Shown: piece after piece, positions 16,382-25,714 of the stretch
Layout: every line of letters begins with the position of its first letter
Position numbering within the stretch: the first letter of the stretch is position 1
Assembly: GCA_945862065.1 (NCBI GenBank)
Contig: CAMAWT010000001.1
Span: 62,001 to 126,000 of the forward strand
Length of the DNA stretch: 64,000 nucleotides
Direction of reading: 5' to 3'
From: Flavobacterium psychrophilum
GTDB taxonomy: Bacteria > Bacteroidota > Bacteroidia > Flavobacteriales > Flavobacteriaceae
Position numbers and translations under genes: made by a program
The notes under the pieces: model-generated
The model's database searches: none
What the model was told of the DNA's origin: nothing
Seen by the model: only the letters and a program-made list of their open reading frames with translations

Positions 16382-17971
16382 ATGCCAAACGATTGCGTAA
16401 CATATCAAAATTCGGGTTATTTTTCATCATTAATTATTGATTATTTAGATGAAAAACCAGAGATTCGTAATCTTTACAATCGATTTCCAAAAATTGAAAA
16501 TTTTGCAGATCAAATCAATGAGAAAAGTGATAACTTTCCTTTAGAAAATAGATTAGTTCTTTTTAATGCGATTGAAAAACAATATAAAAATTTTAAAATA
16601 TCAGAAGTTACCCTTCAAAATATTGATGCTTTAAAAAATCAAAAAACATTTACAATTACTACAGGGCATCAACTAAATCTTTTTAGTGGTCCACTGTATT
16701 TTTTGTATAAAATAGTTTCAACAATCAATCTTTGTAAAAACCTTCAAAAAGAATTTCCAACTAATACATTTGTGCCCATTTATTGGATGGCAACAGAAGA
16801 TCATGATTTTGAAGAAATAAATCATTTTTATTTCAAAGGAAAAAAAATAATTTGGGATGAAAAAAGCAAAGGACCCGTAGGAAGAAAAGCAACTAATAGT
16901 TTAAATGAAGTTCTTCAAATAATTGATATTGAATTTGGTATAAGTGAAAACGCTACTAAATTGAAATCACTTTTTAAGAAAGCATATTTAGAACATAAGA
17001 CGCTTACTGAAGCCACACGTTTTTTGGCAAACGAACTTTTTCATAAAGATGGTTTAGTGATTGTTGACGGTGATGATTTGATGCTTAAAGAGCTTTTTGT
17101 CCCAGCAATTACAAAAGAAATTCAAGAAGAAATATCTTTTAAAAACGTAACGGATACTATATCGAAATTTGTATCGTATCCTGTTCAAGTAAACCCTAGA
17201 GAGATTAATTTATTTTATATCGAAGATACTTTACGTGAACGAATAATTTTCGAAAATGGTCTATATAAAGTGAATGAAAATAATTTAAGTTTTACTTTAG
17301 ATGAATTAATTAAACTAATTGAAAAAGAACCCATTAAATTCAGTCCAAATGTAATTTTAAGACCTTTATTTCAAGAAATGATTTTGCCTAATTTATGTTA
17401 TATTGGCGGAGGTGGAGAAATTGCTTATTGGTTGGAATTGAAATCAATGTTTGAAGCATTTGGCATTACTTTTCCGATGCTGTTATTACGTAATTCAGTA
17501 GTTATTGCTACCCAAAAACAATTGAACAAAGCTGAAAAATTAGATTTGAGTTGGAAGGATTTATTTAGTAAACAACAAATATTATTTGATCAAAAGACAA
17601 AGGAATTTTCTAAACAAAATTTAGATTTTACACATTATAAAACTACTTTACAAAATCAATTTGAATCGTTAAAAGAAGTAGCTAAAACAACTGATCCTTC
17701 ATTTATTGGCGCAGTTTTTGCTCAAGAAAAAAAGCAGCTTAACGGATTAGACAAATTAGAAAAAAGATTATTAAAAGCCGAGAAAAAAGTACACAAAGAA
17801 GCGTTAGAACGTATATTTTTGTTACAAAACGAGTTGTTTCCAAATCAAAGTTTACAAGAACGAAAAGAAAATTTTGCTTCGTTTTATATTGAATTTGGTG
17901 ATCAATTTATCGAAAAAATAAAAAACGAATTAGATCCTTTGAAAATGGAATTTACAATAATAAATCTATAA
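16382..17971 (+). CDS. bshC: Bacillithiol biosynthesis cysteine-adding enzyme BshC
   Basis: Catalyses the last step of bacillithiol synthesis, joining cysteine to glucosaminyl-malate. It is 529 residues, the usual length. Family marks are the Rossmann-like start of the catalytic domain (TITTGHQLNLFSGPLYFLYK), PIYWMATEDHDFEEINHF, and GGGGEIAYWLELKSMF. A C-terminal coiled coil (about residues 375-490, rich in Lys/Glu/Gln) is the dimerisation helix of the known structure. The partner genes bshA and bshB are not in the window. It is followed after three bases by a lipoprotein gene. Confidence 0.95.
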   Translation: MPNDCVTYQNSGYFSSLIIDYLDEKPEIRNLYNRFPKIENFADQINEKSDNFPLENRLVLFNAIEKQYKNFKISEVTLQNIDALKNQKTFTITTGHQLNLFSGPLYFLYKIVSTINLCKNLQKEFPTNTFVPIYWMATEDHDFEEINHFYFKGKKIIWDEKSKGPVGRKATNSLNEVLQIIDIEFGISENATKLKSLFKKAYLEHKTLTEATRFLANELFHKDGLVIVDGDDLMLKELFVPAITKEIQEEISFKNVTDTISKFVSYPVQVNPREINLFYIEDTLRERIIFENGLYKVNENNLSFTLDELIKLIEKEPIKFSPNVILRPLFQEMILPNLCYIGGGGEIAYWLELKSMFEAFGITFPMLLLRNSVVIATQKQLNKAEKLDLSWKDLFSKQQILFDQKTKEFSKQNLDFTHYKTTLQNQFESLKEVAKTTDPSFIGAVFAQEKKQLNGLDKLEKRLLKAEKKVHKEALERIFLLQNELFPNQSLQERKENFASFYIEFGDQFIEKIKNELDPLKMEFTIINL

Positions 17972-17974
17972 ATC

Positions 17975-18547
17975 ATGAAATCAATAAAGCTACTTTTAAT
18001 ACTATTCGTATTAATTTCTATCACTTCTTGCGTTGATAATGACGACGTATTACCTTCTAACAGTACCAATAAGGTATTAATGCTAAAAGTTGATTATCTA
18101 ACTCATACTTTCAAAGGCGGAAAGGAACTCACATTTGAAACACAAAACAGTTCGTTTACTGTGACAAATGAATATACACCTCCAAGTGATTTTGGTAATT
18201 TAAAACTGAAATATTCAGAATTGAATGCGCCTATTTTTGATGGTTCAATTGTTTGGATGGGACTTGGACAAATGAATTATCCACAAGATATTTTGCCGCA
18301 GTCTAGCTTTAATCATGTATTGACAGCCGATTATGTAACACCAAGTGCCGGATTTACAAATGTTTTCAACCCAGATATGTACAATTATGATTACAGTCTT
18401 GTTTGGGGAGCAGTTCAAGGTTTGGTAAAAACGAGAGAATATTTAGCTTCAAACCCATCGGGTTCTGTAAAATTGTTTTTGTATACGCCAAGTGTAGGTA
18501 TTGGGAATCCAGAAGATTGGTATTGGGTTATTTTCATCAAAAATTAA
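17975..18547 (+). CDS. Lipoprotein, unknown function
   Basis: I do not recognise this family. It has 190 residues with a lipoprotein signal (lipobox SITSC, Cys19) followed by an acidic Asp-Asn-Asp-Asp linker. The mature part is predicted mostly beta. It lies three bases after bshC, so the two are probably co-transcribed, but a lipoprotein has no obvious link to bacillithiol. Transcription should end in the long hairpin element at 18584-18685. Confidence 0.75.
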   Translation: MKSIKLLLILFVLISITSCVDNDDVLPSNSTNKVLMLKVDYLTHTFKGGKELTFETQNSSFTVTNEYTPPSDFGNLKLKYSELNAPIFDGSIVWMGLGQMNYPQDILPQSSFNHVLTADYVTPSAGFTNVFNPDMYNYDYSLVWGAVQGLVKTREYLASNPSGSVKLFLYTPSVGIGNPEDWYWVIFIKN

Positions 18548-18583
18548 TTTATCATTCAATTTAACTTTGGAAAGTAAAATCCC

Positions 18584-18685
18584 TAGCCCCGATTGAAGTG
18601 GAAATCCTTTTACAAAAAAAAACTGTGGCACAACCACAGTTTTTTTTTGTAAAAGATTGAAACGGAAAGCGGGAAATAGCTCCTT
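18584..18685. repeat. Interspersed hairpin element, copy A
   Basis: A long imperfect palindrome between two convergent gene ends. The left arm begins TAGCCCCGATTGAAGTGGA and the right arm ends GGAAAGCGGGAAATAGCTCC. The inner stem CTTTTACAAAAAAAAACTGTGG pairs with its reverse complement around a tiny loop. It shares the outer motifs with copies B to H. The T/A tracts make it a likely bidirectional terminator. Confidence 0.75.
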
Positions 18686-18691
18686 AAAAAT

Positions 18692-21325
18692 CTATTTCAA
18701 CCCCGCAATACTTTGCTCCAATGTGCTTATTTTTGACAGTGCATCAGCTTCTTTTTTACGTTCCATATCTAGGACTTTCTCGGGTGCGCCGTTCACAAAT
18801 TTTTCGTTAGATAGCTTGTTTTGTACACTTTTCAGGAAACCTTTGGTATATTCTAGCTCCTCAGTAAGTTTTGTGATTTCTGCCTCAACATCAATATTTC
18901 CAGTAATTGGAATGAAATATTCGTTGGATTTTACACGGTAAGACAAGGATCCGTCCACTTTTTGAGAAACATATTCGAAATTATTTACGTTTCCAAGTTT
19001 TGTGATGATTGAATCGAAAAAAGGAGTGATTTTTTCGTTATTAACTACCATCAAATTGATGGAATCTTTGAACGGGATGTTTTTGTCTTTTCTGATGGTT
19101 CGAATGCCCGAAATTACTTCGATAGCAAAATCAAAATCGGTAATCAATTGATTATTAAATGGTTTTGAATCGGGCCATTTCGAAACTATTAAGGCTTCTT
19201 CAGTTGTACGCTCTGAAATATATTGCCAAATTTCTTCAGTTAAAAACGGCATAAAAGGATGCAATACTTTTAGATTGTTTTCCAACATTTCTATTGCTTT
19301 TGCAAAAGTTATTGCATCAATGGGTTGTTGGTAACCTGGTTTTATCATTTCTAAAAACCACGAACAAAAATCGTCCCAAACCAATTTGTAGATTGCCATT
19401 AAAGCCTCTGAAATTCGGTATTTATCAAATAAATCTTCAATTTCAACCAAGGTTTGTTGCAACTTGGCTTCATACCATTCAATGGCAACTTTTGAAGATT
19501 CTGGTTGTGAAATTGTTTCAGAAACTTCCCAACCCTTGATCAATTTAAAGGCATTCCAAATTTTGTTTGAAAACCCTTTTCCTTGATTACATAATTCTTC
19601 ATCAAACATGATATCGTTTCCAGCAGAAGCGCTCAAAAGCAATCCAACCCTAACGCCATCAGCCCCAAATTTTTCAATAAGTTCCAATGGTTCAGGAGAA
19701 TTCCCTAACGATTTGGACATTTTTCGGCGTTGTTTGTCGCGTACAAGTCCGGTTAAATACACATTTGTAAACGGTTTTTCACCCGCATATTCATAACCTG
19801 CAATGATCATTCGGGCAACCCAAAAGAATAAAATATCTGGACCTGTTACCAAGTCGTTTGTAGGATAATAATATTTAAAGTCTTCATTTTCAGGATCCAA
19901 AACACCTCCAAAAACAGACATTGGCCACAACCAAGAAGAAAACCAAGTGTCTAGCGCATCAGCATCTTGGGTTAAGTTGTCTGTTGTAAGTTGTTGGTTA
20001 TTGGTTTTTATTTTTGCCAATTCCAATGCCTTTTCAACATTTTCGGCAACTACAAAATCTTCTTTTCCGTCACCATAATAGTAAGCAGGAATTTGTTGTC
20101 CCCACCATAATTGACGCGAAATATTCCAATCCCTAATATTTTCCAACCAATGCTTGTAAGTATTATTGAAACGTGATGGATATAATTTTACATCCTCTGT
20201 TTCCAAAACCGCTTTGATAGCCGGTTTTACCAAATCTTCCATTTTCAGAAACCATTGGTCTGATAATCTAGGTTCAATAACCGCTTTGGTTCGTTCAGAA
20301 GTACCCACTTTATTCAAATGAATTTCTGTTTTTGCTAAAGCATCAATGGAATCTAATTCATTTGCGATTTCCTCTCTAACAACAAAACGATCTTTACCTT
20401 GATAATGTAATCCGAAAGAATTCAAAGTAGCGTCTTCATTAAAAATATCGATAATCTCCAAATGGAATTTATCGCCCAAAGCTTTATCATTAATATCGTG
20501 TGCCGGAGTAACTTTTAAGCAGCCCGTTCCAAACTCTACATCAACATATTCATCTTCAATAATTGGAATCACTCGATTACAAATTGGAACAATCGCTTTC
20601 TTACCTTTCAAATGAGCAAAACGTTCATCCGTTGGGTTGATACAAATGGCCGAATCTCCAAAAATAGTTTCAGGACGTGTTGTTGCAACCGTTAAAAATT
20701 CGTTACTTCCTTCAATTTTATATTTAATAAAATAAAGTTTTCCTTGATGTTCTTCAAAAATCACTTCTTCATCAGACAAGGTCGTTTTGGCTTCAGGATC
20801 CCAATTTACCATTCGGTAACCTCTGTAAATCAGACCTTTATTATACAAATCGATAAATGAATGAATTACCGATTCAGACATATCTGGATCCATTGTAAAT
20901 TTAGTTCGACTCCAATCGCAAGAACAACCCAACTGTTTCAATTGTTCTAGAATGGTGCCGCCATATTTATTGGTCCAGTCCCAAGCATGTTTCAAAAACT
21001 CTTCTCTCGATAAGTCGTTTTTGTTGATGCCTTCACTTTTCAATTTGGCAACCACTTTAGCCTCCGTAGCAATAGACGCGTGGTCAGTTCCAGGAACCCA
21101 ACACGCATTGAATCCTTTAAGACGTGCCCGTCTTATTAATACGTCTTGAATGGTGTTGTTCAACATGTGCCCCATGTGCAAAACGCCCGTAACATTTGGC
21201 GGAGGAATGACAATGGTGTAAGGTGTTCTATGGTCGGGTTTTGATGTGAAATAATCATTCTTCATCCAATAGTCGTACCACTTATTTTCTACTTCTTTGG
21301 CGTTAAATTGAGCTGGGATTGCCAT
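18692..21325 (-). CDS. valS: Valyl-tRNA synthetase
   Basis: A class I aminoacyl-tRNA synthetase that charges tRNA-Val and edits mischarged threonine. At 877 residues it is the expected length. The HIGH motif appears as HMGH at residues 50-53, following PPPNVTGVL. The KMSKS motif is intact (RRKMSKSLGNSPEP, near residue 540). The editing domain carries TTRPETIFGD. The C-terminus is the ValRS coiled-coil tRNA-binding arm (rich in Glu/Lys/Leu). Single gene. The ATG at 21325 gives the typical MAIPAQFNAKEVENKWYDYW start. Confidence 0.97.
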   Translation of the reverse strand: MAIPAQFNAKEVENKWYDYWMKNDYFTSKPDHRTPYTIVIPPPNVTGVLHMGHMLNNTIQDVLIRRARLKGFNACWVPGTDHASIATEAKVVAKLKSEGINKNDLSREEFLKHAWDWTNKYGGTILEQLKQLGCSCDWSRTKFTMDPDMSESVIHSFIDLYNKGLIYRGYRMVNWDPEAKTTLSDEEVIFEEHQGKLYFIKYKIEGSNEFLTVATTRPETIFGDSAICINPTDERFAHLKGKKAIVPICNRVIPIIEDEYVDVEFGTGCLKVTPAHDINDKALGDKFHLEIIDIFNEDATLNSFGLHYQGKDRFVVREEIANELDSIDALAKTEIHLNKVGTSERTKAVIEPRLSDQWFLKMEDLVKPAIKAVLETEDVKLYPSRFNNTYKHWLENIRDWNISRQLWWGQQIPAYYYGDGKEDFVVAENVEKALELAKIKTNNQQLTTDNLTQDADALDTWFSSWLWPMSVFGGVLDPENEDFKYYYPTNDLVTGPDILFFWVARMIIAGYEYAGEKPFTNVYLTGLVRDKQRRKMSKSLGNSPEPLELIEKFGADGVRVGLLLSASAGNDIMFDEELCNQGKGFSNKIWNAFKLIKGWEVSETISQPESSKVAIEWYEAKLQQTLVEIEDLFDKYRISEALMAIYKLVWDDFCSWFLEMIKPGYQQPIDAITFAKAIEMLENNLKVLHPFMPFLTEEIWQYISERTTEEALIVSKWPDSKPFNNQLITDFDFAIEVISGIRTIRKDKNIPFKDSINLMVVNNEKITPFFDSIITKLGNVNNFEYVSQKVDGSLSYRVKSNEYFIPITGNIDVEAEITKLTEELEYTKGFLKSVQNKLSNEKFVNGAPEKVLDMERKKEADALSKISTLEQSIAGLK

Positions 21326-21502
21326 GTTTTATGTATAGTTTATTTGATTTGAAATCATAGATATTTTTCATTTTTTTGGTAAAAACAATCTATAATGAGT
21401 TGCAAAAGTAAGTAATCTGTCTATTTATAAAAAAATTAAGATATAAATTTTTGTAGATAAATTTAAACTCCCTATTTTTACATTATTGAAATAATAGAAA
21501 TT

Positions 21503-21934
21503 ATGATGAAAAAAGCCATACTATTCGGAATGTTTTTGATTGGAGGAAAGCTCGTTGCACAACCCAAAATTGAATTTAAAGCCACAGACAACACTATTGA
21601 TTACGGAACCGTTTCTAAAGATTCTGACAACGGAGTTCGGGTTTTTGAATTTACCAACACCGGAAATGAACCCTTATTGATAACCAATGCGCAATCTACC
21701 TGCGGATGCACCGTTCCTAGTTTTTCAAAAGAGCCCATTGCACCTGGAGCCAGCGGAAAAATCGAAGTGAAATACAACATGAATCCGGGTCCTATTCGTA
21801 AAACAATTACCATAGAATGCAATGCAAGTAATGTTGATAGCGGGCGCATCGCCCTCAAAATAAAAGGAGAAGTCATTGTGAAGCCCGAAGTAAACGTGCT
21901 GGAACCCAAAAAGAATTTATTGATGACAAAATAA
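21503..21934 (+). CDS. Exported DUF1573 protein (second copy)
   Basis: A secreted protein of 143 residues with a signal peptide (about residues 1-19) and one DUF1573 domain: VRVFEFTNTGNEPLLITNAQSTCGCTVPSFSKEPIAPGASGKIEVKYN, with the diagnostic CGC. It is a paralogue of the protein at 9355-9765 with the same length and layout. Function is unknown. Two Met codons stand at the start (21503 and 21506), and either could be used. It is followed by a good terminator and repeat copy B. Confidence 0.88.
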   Translation: MMKKAILFGMFLIGGKLVAQPKIEFKATDNTIDYGTVSKDSDNGVRVFEFTNTGNEPLLITNAQSTCGCTVPSFSKEPIAPGASGKIEVKYNMNPGPIRKTITIECNASNVDSGRIALKIKGEVIVKPEVNVLEPKKNLLMTK

Positions 21935-21936
21935 TA

Positions 21937-21967
21937 TAAAAGTTCGCTACGGCGGACTTTTTTTATT
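21937..21967 (+). terminator. Terminator of the second DUF1573 gene
   Basis: AAAAGTTCGC and GCGGACTTTT pair (one T-G pair) around a 4-base loop and run into T residues immediately after the stop codon. Confidence 0.85.
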
Positions 21968-21979
21968 AAAATTAGAAGC

Positions 21980-22087
21980 ACACAACCCCGTTTCAATTGA
22001 AGTTTTGTCCCGCTTTCGCCTTTATTTCCCTCGCCCTACGGGACCTCGGGAAGATATCGGCTCAATCGGGGCTAGACTTGACGAGTA
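21980..22087 (-). repeat. Interspersed hairpin element, copy B
   Basis: Read on the minus strand it begins AGCCCCGATTGAGCCGATAT and goes on to GGCGAAAGCGGGACAAAAC, ending near ACGGGGTTG. It is about 80% like copy H (58292-58390), with an inner hairpin around TCGCCCTACGGGAC. It lies in the gap between the DUF1573 terminator and the aminotransferase gene. Confidence 0.75.
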
Positions 22088-22226
22088 GTTTTTCAGAGGA
22101 AGATGAGCGAGTGAGCGAATTTGAAAATGAATTAATTATAAAAATGAGTTTATTCGAATAACTTTACCTTTAAATTTTTCAAATTGAATAAAAAACCGCA
22201 AATTTGCATTTCAAAACAAACTAGAC

Positions 22227-23423
22227 ATGCCAAAAATATCTCACAAAGGCGCACAAATGCCTGAATCTCCTATTAGAAAATTAGTTCCTTATGCTGAAAT
22301 TGCTAAGAAAAAAGGAAATAAAGTCTATCATTTAAACATAGGTCAACCCGATATCAAAACGCCAGAAGTAGCTTTGGCAGCGATTAAAAATGCAGATATA
22401 AAAGTATTGGAATACAGTCATTCTGCGGGTTTTGAAAGTTATAGAAACAAACTTTCTGAGTACTACAAAAATCATGGTTTACCTATCGATACACAAGATA
22501 TCATTATAACTACAGGTGGATCTGAAGCGTTGCTTTTTGCTATGGGAAGCACGATGGATGTGGATGATGAAATTATTATTCCGGAGCCTTTTTATGCCAA
22601 TTATAACGGATTTTCAACAGCTTCAGGTGTGAAAGTCATTCCTGTAATTTCATCATTGGAATCTGGATTTAGCTTACCTCCTATTTCTGATTTTGAAAAA
22701 TTGATTACTCCAAAAACAAAAGCTATATTAATTTGTAATCCTGGAAATCCAACAGGATATTTGTATTCTGAAGATGAAATCAATCAGTTGGCAGCTTTGG
22801 TAATTAAGCATGATTTGTTTTTAATTGCAGATGAAGTGTATAGAGAATTTATTTATGATGAAAGTGAAAAACATCATTCTGTGATGAATATAAAAGGAAT
22901 TGAGCAACATGCCATCATGATTGATTCTGTATCCAAAAGATACAGCATGTGTGGCGCTAGAATTGGTTGTCTTGTTTCTAAAAATAAAGAACTGATGTCG
23001 ACCGCAATGAAATTTGCACAAGCACGATTAAGTCCGCCCACATTTGAACAAATTGCGAGTGAAGCGGCCTTGGATACGCCTCAAAGTTATTTTACAGAAG
23101 TAATTGAAGAATACAAAGACCGAAGAGACACCCTTATTGCGGGATTATCTAAAATTGAAGGTGTAAAAGTAGGCACACCAAAAGGTGCATTTTATTGTAT
23201 TGCCGAATTGCCTGTAGAAAATGCCGATCATTTTGCACAATGGCTTTTAGAATCATTTGATTATAAAGGTGCTACGGTGATGGTGGCTCCGGCAGCAGGA
23301 TTTTATTCTACACCAAACGTGGGTATGAATCAAGTTCGAATTGCTTATGTTTTGAAAAAAGAAGATTTGATATGCGCTATTGAAATACTGAAAGAAGCGT
23401 TAATTGCTTATAAAAATAGATAG
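22227..23423 (+). CDS. PLP-dependent class I/II aminotransferase
   Basis: A fold-type I aminotransferase of 398 residues, cytoplasmic. Visible landmarks are LNIGQPDIKTP near the N-terminus, TTGGSEALLFAM for cofactor phosphate contact, CNPGNPTG (the conserved Asn-Pro-Gly-Asn-Pro-Thr-Gly), ADEVYREF (Asp/Tyr ring contacts) and SVSKRYSMCGARIG, in which the Lys is the Schiff-base lysine. The final Arg of the carboxylate site is in QVRIAYV. It is in the aspartate aminotransferase-like group, but substrate preference cannot be read. It is a single gene followed by a terminator. Confidence 0.92.
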   Translation: MPKISHKGAQMPESPIRKLVPYAEIAKKKGNKVYHLNIGQPDIKTPEVALAAIKNADIKVLEYSHSAGFESYRNKLSEYYKNHGLPIDTQDIIITTGGSEALLFAMGSTMDVDDEIIIPEPFYANYNGFSTASGVKVIPVISSLESGFSLPPISDFEKLITPKTKAILICNPGNPTGYLYSEDEINQLAALVIKHDLFLIADEVYREFIYDESEKHHSVMNIKGIEQHAIMIDSVSKRYSMCGARIGCLVSKNKELMSTAMKFAQARLSPPTFEQIASEAALDTPQSYFTEVIEEYKDRRDTLIAGLSKIEGVKVGTPKGAFYCIAELPVENADHFAQWLLESFDYKGATVMVAPAAGFYSTPNVGMNQVRIAYVLKKEDLICAIEILKEALIAYKNR

Positions 23424-23445
23424 AATATTCAAGATTTCTACAAAT

Positions 23446-23486
23446 AATGCCTTAACTACATAATATAGTTGAGGCATTTGTTTTAT
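23446..23486 (+). terminator. Terminator of the aminotransferase gene
   Basis: AATGCCTTAACTA pairs with TAGTTGAGGCATT (one mismatch) around a short AT loop and is followed by TGTTTTATT. Confidence 0.8.
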
Positions 23487-23545
23487 TACATAATAGTCAT
23501 TAAATCCTTTTCGGATATTTCATTTATTTTCGATAATTTAGCCAA

Positions 23546-24307
23546 ATGATTTCAATTACAATAATAGGTTCTGGTAATGTGGCGCATCATTTGGCGAAAG
23601 CTATTGCTGCTTCGCCCAATTTGGAATTGGTTCAAATGGCAATGCGAAATATTGAAAATGCTCCGATATTTGTTGAAAAGACTAAAATTACAACTCATTT
23701 TTCTGATTTAAAAGAAGTAGATTTATTTCTAGTCGCCGTTTCAGACGATGCAATTGAAAAAGTCATTTCTCAAATAGCAAAACCAAATCGGCTGATTGCG
23801 CATACTTCTGGGACAAGTGATTTAAATATTTGTAACGAGAATTATAGAAAAGGTGTTTTTTATCCGCTTCAAACATTTTCAAAATCCAAAGAAGTTGATT
23901 TTGAATCCATTCCTATTTGTTTGGAAGCTACCAATGAAATAGATTATAAACTACTTGAAAAAGTAGCATTAAGCTTGTCACAATCGGTATTTTCAATATC
24001 ATCAGAACAAAGAAAATCATTACATGTTGCCGCCGTTTTTGTTTGTAATTTTGTGAATCATTTGTACGCACAAGGCGAAGCAATTTGTAAGGAAAACAAT
24101 ATAGATTTCAGTATTCTGAAACCATTACTACTTGAAACTGCCATTAAAATAAAGACCGTTTCTCCAAAGGAGGCTCAAACCGGGCCCGCAAAAAGACACG
24201 ATACTGTTACAATTAACAATCATATCCAATTTCTTTCGGATGAAAATCAAAAAGAAATATATAAATTATTAACACAATCCATCATCAATCATGACAAAAA
24301 GTTATAA
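23546..24307 (+). CDS. Rossmann-fold DUF2520 protein
   Basis: A cytoplasmic protein of 253 residues with an N-terminal NAD(P)-binding fold (ITIIGSGNVAHHLAKAI, Gly-x-Gly-x-x pattern). A C-terminal helical DUF2520 domain follows (VFVCNFVNHLYAQGEAICKEN, and the GPAKRHDTVTINNH motif). The domain pair resembles ketopantoate/F420-type reductases, but the reaction is unknown. It overlaps the phosphatase gene by 17 bases and starts a four-gene run (DUF2520, HAD phosphatase, UbiA-like, Maf). Confidence 0.88.
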   Translation: MISITIIGSGNVAHHLAKAIAASPNLELVQMAMRNIENAPIFVEKTKITTHFSDLKEVDLFLVAVSDDAIEKVISQIAKPNRLIAHTSGTSDLNICNENYRKGVFYPLQTFSKSKEVDFESIPICLEATNEIDYKLLEKVALSLSQSVFSISSEQRKSLHVAAVFVCNFVNHLYAQGEAICKENNIDFSILKPLLLETAIKIKTVSPKEAQTGPAKRHDTVTINNHIQFLSDENQKEIYKLLTQSIINHDKKL

Positions 24308-24818
24308 AGAATTATTAAACGACATTACCACCTTTATTTTTGATATAGACGGGGTGTTAACGGATAGCTCTGTGCATATTACAGAAACAGGAGAAATGCT
24401 TCGAATAATGAACATTAGAGATGGATTTGCAATGAAAGCGGCTTTGGAAAGTGGCTATAATGTTTGTATCATTTCTGGAGGAAAAAACGAAGGCGTTAGA
24501 ATTAGATTACGAAATTTAGGTATTCATGATATTCATTTAGGTAGTCCCAATAAAGTTGAAACATTCAATGAATACGTTGAATTGTATAAAATTGACCCAT
24601 CCACAGTATTGTATATGGGCGATGATATTCCTGATTATCATGTGATGAAATTAGTTGGTTTACCTACCTGCCCGCAAGATGCAAGCGCAGAAATCAAAGC
24701 TATATCTAAATATATTTCTCATAAAAATGGCGGAAAAGGAGCTGTTCGTGAAGTGATTGAACAAGTGATGAAAGTTCAAGGAAAATGGCATTTGTATTAT
24801 AACGGAAAACACGATTAA
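24291..24818 (+). CDS. KdsC-like HAD phosphatase
   Basis: A small HAD-superfamily phosphatase without a cap domain, 175 residues, of the 3-deoxy-D-manno-octulosonate 8-phosphate phosphatase type. The nucleophile motif is FDIDGVLTDSS. Motif II is CIISGGKNEGVRIR and motif IV is MGDDIPDYHVM. These match KdsC closely, so a role in Kdo synthesis for lipopolysaccharide is likely. The neighbours do not confirm it. It overlaps the DUF2520 gene by 17 bases and is followed after five bases by the UbiA-like gene. Confidence 0.88.
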   Translation: MTKSYKELLNDITTFIFDIDGVLTDSSVHITETGEMLRIMNIRDGFAMKAALESGYNVCIISGGKNEGVRIRLRNLGIHDIHLGSPNKVETFNEYVELYKIDPSTVLYMGDDIPDYHVMKLVGLPTCPQDASAEIKAISKYISHKNGGKGAVREVIEQVMKVQGKWHLYYNGKHD

Positions 24819-24823
24819 TTTAC

Positions 24824-25714
24824 ATGAATTATCTACAAATAATAAAATATAAAAATTTAGCACTTATAGCATTCATTCAAATCATCATTCGATATGGTTT
24901 TTTGAAGCAACAAAATGTTTGGCAATCGTTAACTGATTTTCAATTTGGATTGCTGGTTTTTTCAACTATTTGCATTGCAGGAGGTTACTATGTTATTAAT
25001 GCATTATTTGATGATCGAATTGATTTTTCAAATTCAAAAATAAGTGAAACCAATGCCTATTATTTTTATGCCATTTTATCGATAATTGGTGTAATAATTG
25101 GAATGTACTTAAGCAACGTAGTTCAAAAACCAGGATTTATAGCTCTTTTTATTTTTATGGTTGCATTAGGTTATTTTCATGCCACAACACTCAAAGAAAT
25201 TGTTGCTATCAAACTATTAGTTAAACCATTAATAGCATCATTTAGCATTTTAATCATTCCGGTTTTCGATTTGTATCCTGCTACTTATGATGAAAATAGA
25301 CGGGTTATGACATTGCTTTTTTCAATTTTAAAAGATTATGCGATTTTTGTGTTTATTATTATGTTTATCAGAGAATTAATCTCAGATTTAATTCAAAATA
25401 AAAACAATGCATCATCCGTTCAGAATTTTATAGGGTTCAAAAAAACGACATATTTAATTTGTCTTTTAATTATTGCTCCAACCTTATATTTGGTTTATTA
25501 TACTTTGATTTATTTATTAGAAAATAATTTAATTACTTCTGTTATCTATATGAGCATAGCGGTTTTGAGCCCATTATTTATTTGTTTAGTCAAAACCATA
25601 AATGCAAAGGAATCAAAAGATTACATTCAAATCAATTCCTATTTGAAATACATTTTGATTTTAGGCATTTTTTCAATAGTTATCATCACTTTTAACATCC
25701 AGCACAATGTTTAA
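24824..25714 (+). CDS. Divergent UbiA-superfamily membrane protein
   Basis: An integral membrane protein of 296 residues with eight or nine helices. It sits at the place where flavobacteria usually carry a geranylgeranylglycerol-phosphate geranylgeranyltransferase-like UbiA protein. UbiA enzymes need two Asp-rich motifs for magnesium and diphosphate. Here motif I, normally NDxxDxxxD, reads NALFDDRID, so its first Asp is Ala. Motif II reads RELISDLIQNKNN, keeping only one Asp of the usual acidic set. It may be inactive or have changed role. It overlaps maf by eight bases. Family placement rests on topology and context as much as motifs. Confidence 0.65.
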   Translation: MNYLQIIKYKNLALIAFIQIIIRYGFLKQQNVWQSLTDFQFGLLVFSTICIAGGYYVINALFDDRIDFSNSKISETNAYYFYAILSIIGVIIGMYLSNVVQKPGFIALFIFMVALGYFHATTLKEIVAIKLLVKPLIASFSILIIPVFDLYPATYDENRRVMTLLFSILKDYAIFVFIIMFIRELISDLIQNKNNASSVQNFIGFKKTTYLICLLIIAPTLYLVYYTLIYLLENNLITSVIYMSIAVLSPLFICLVKTINAKESKDYIQINSYLKYILILGIFSIVIITFNIQHNV

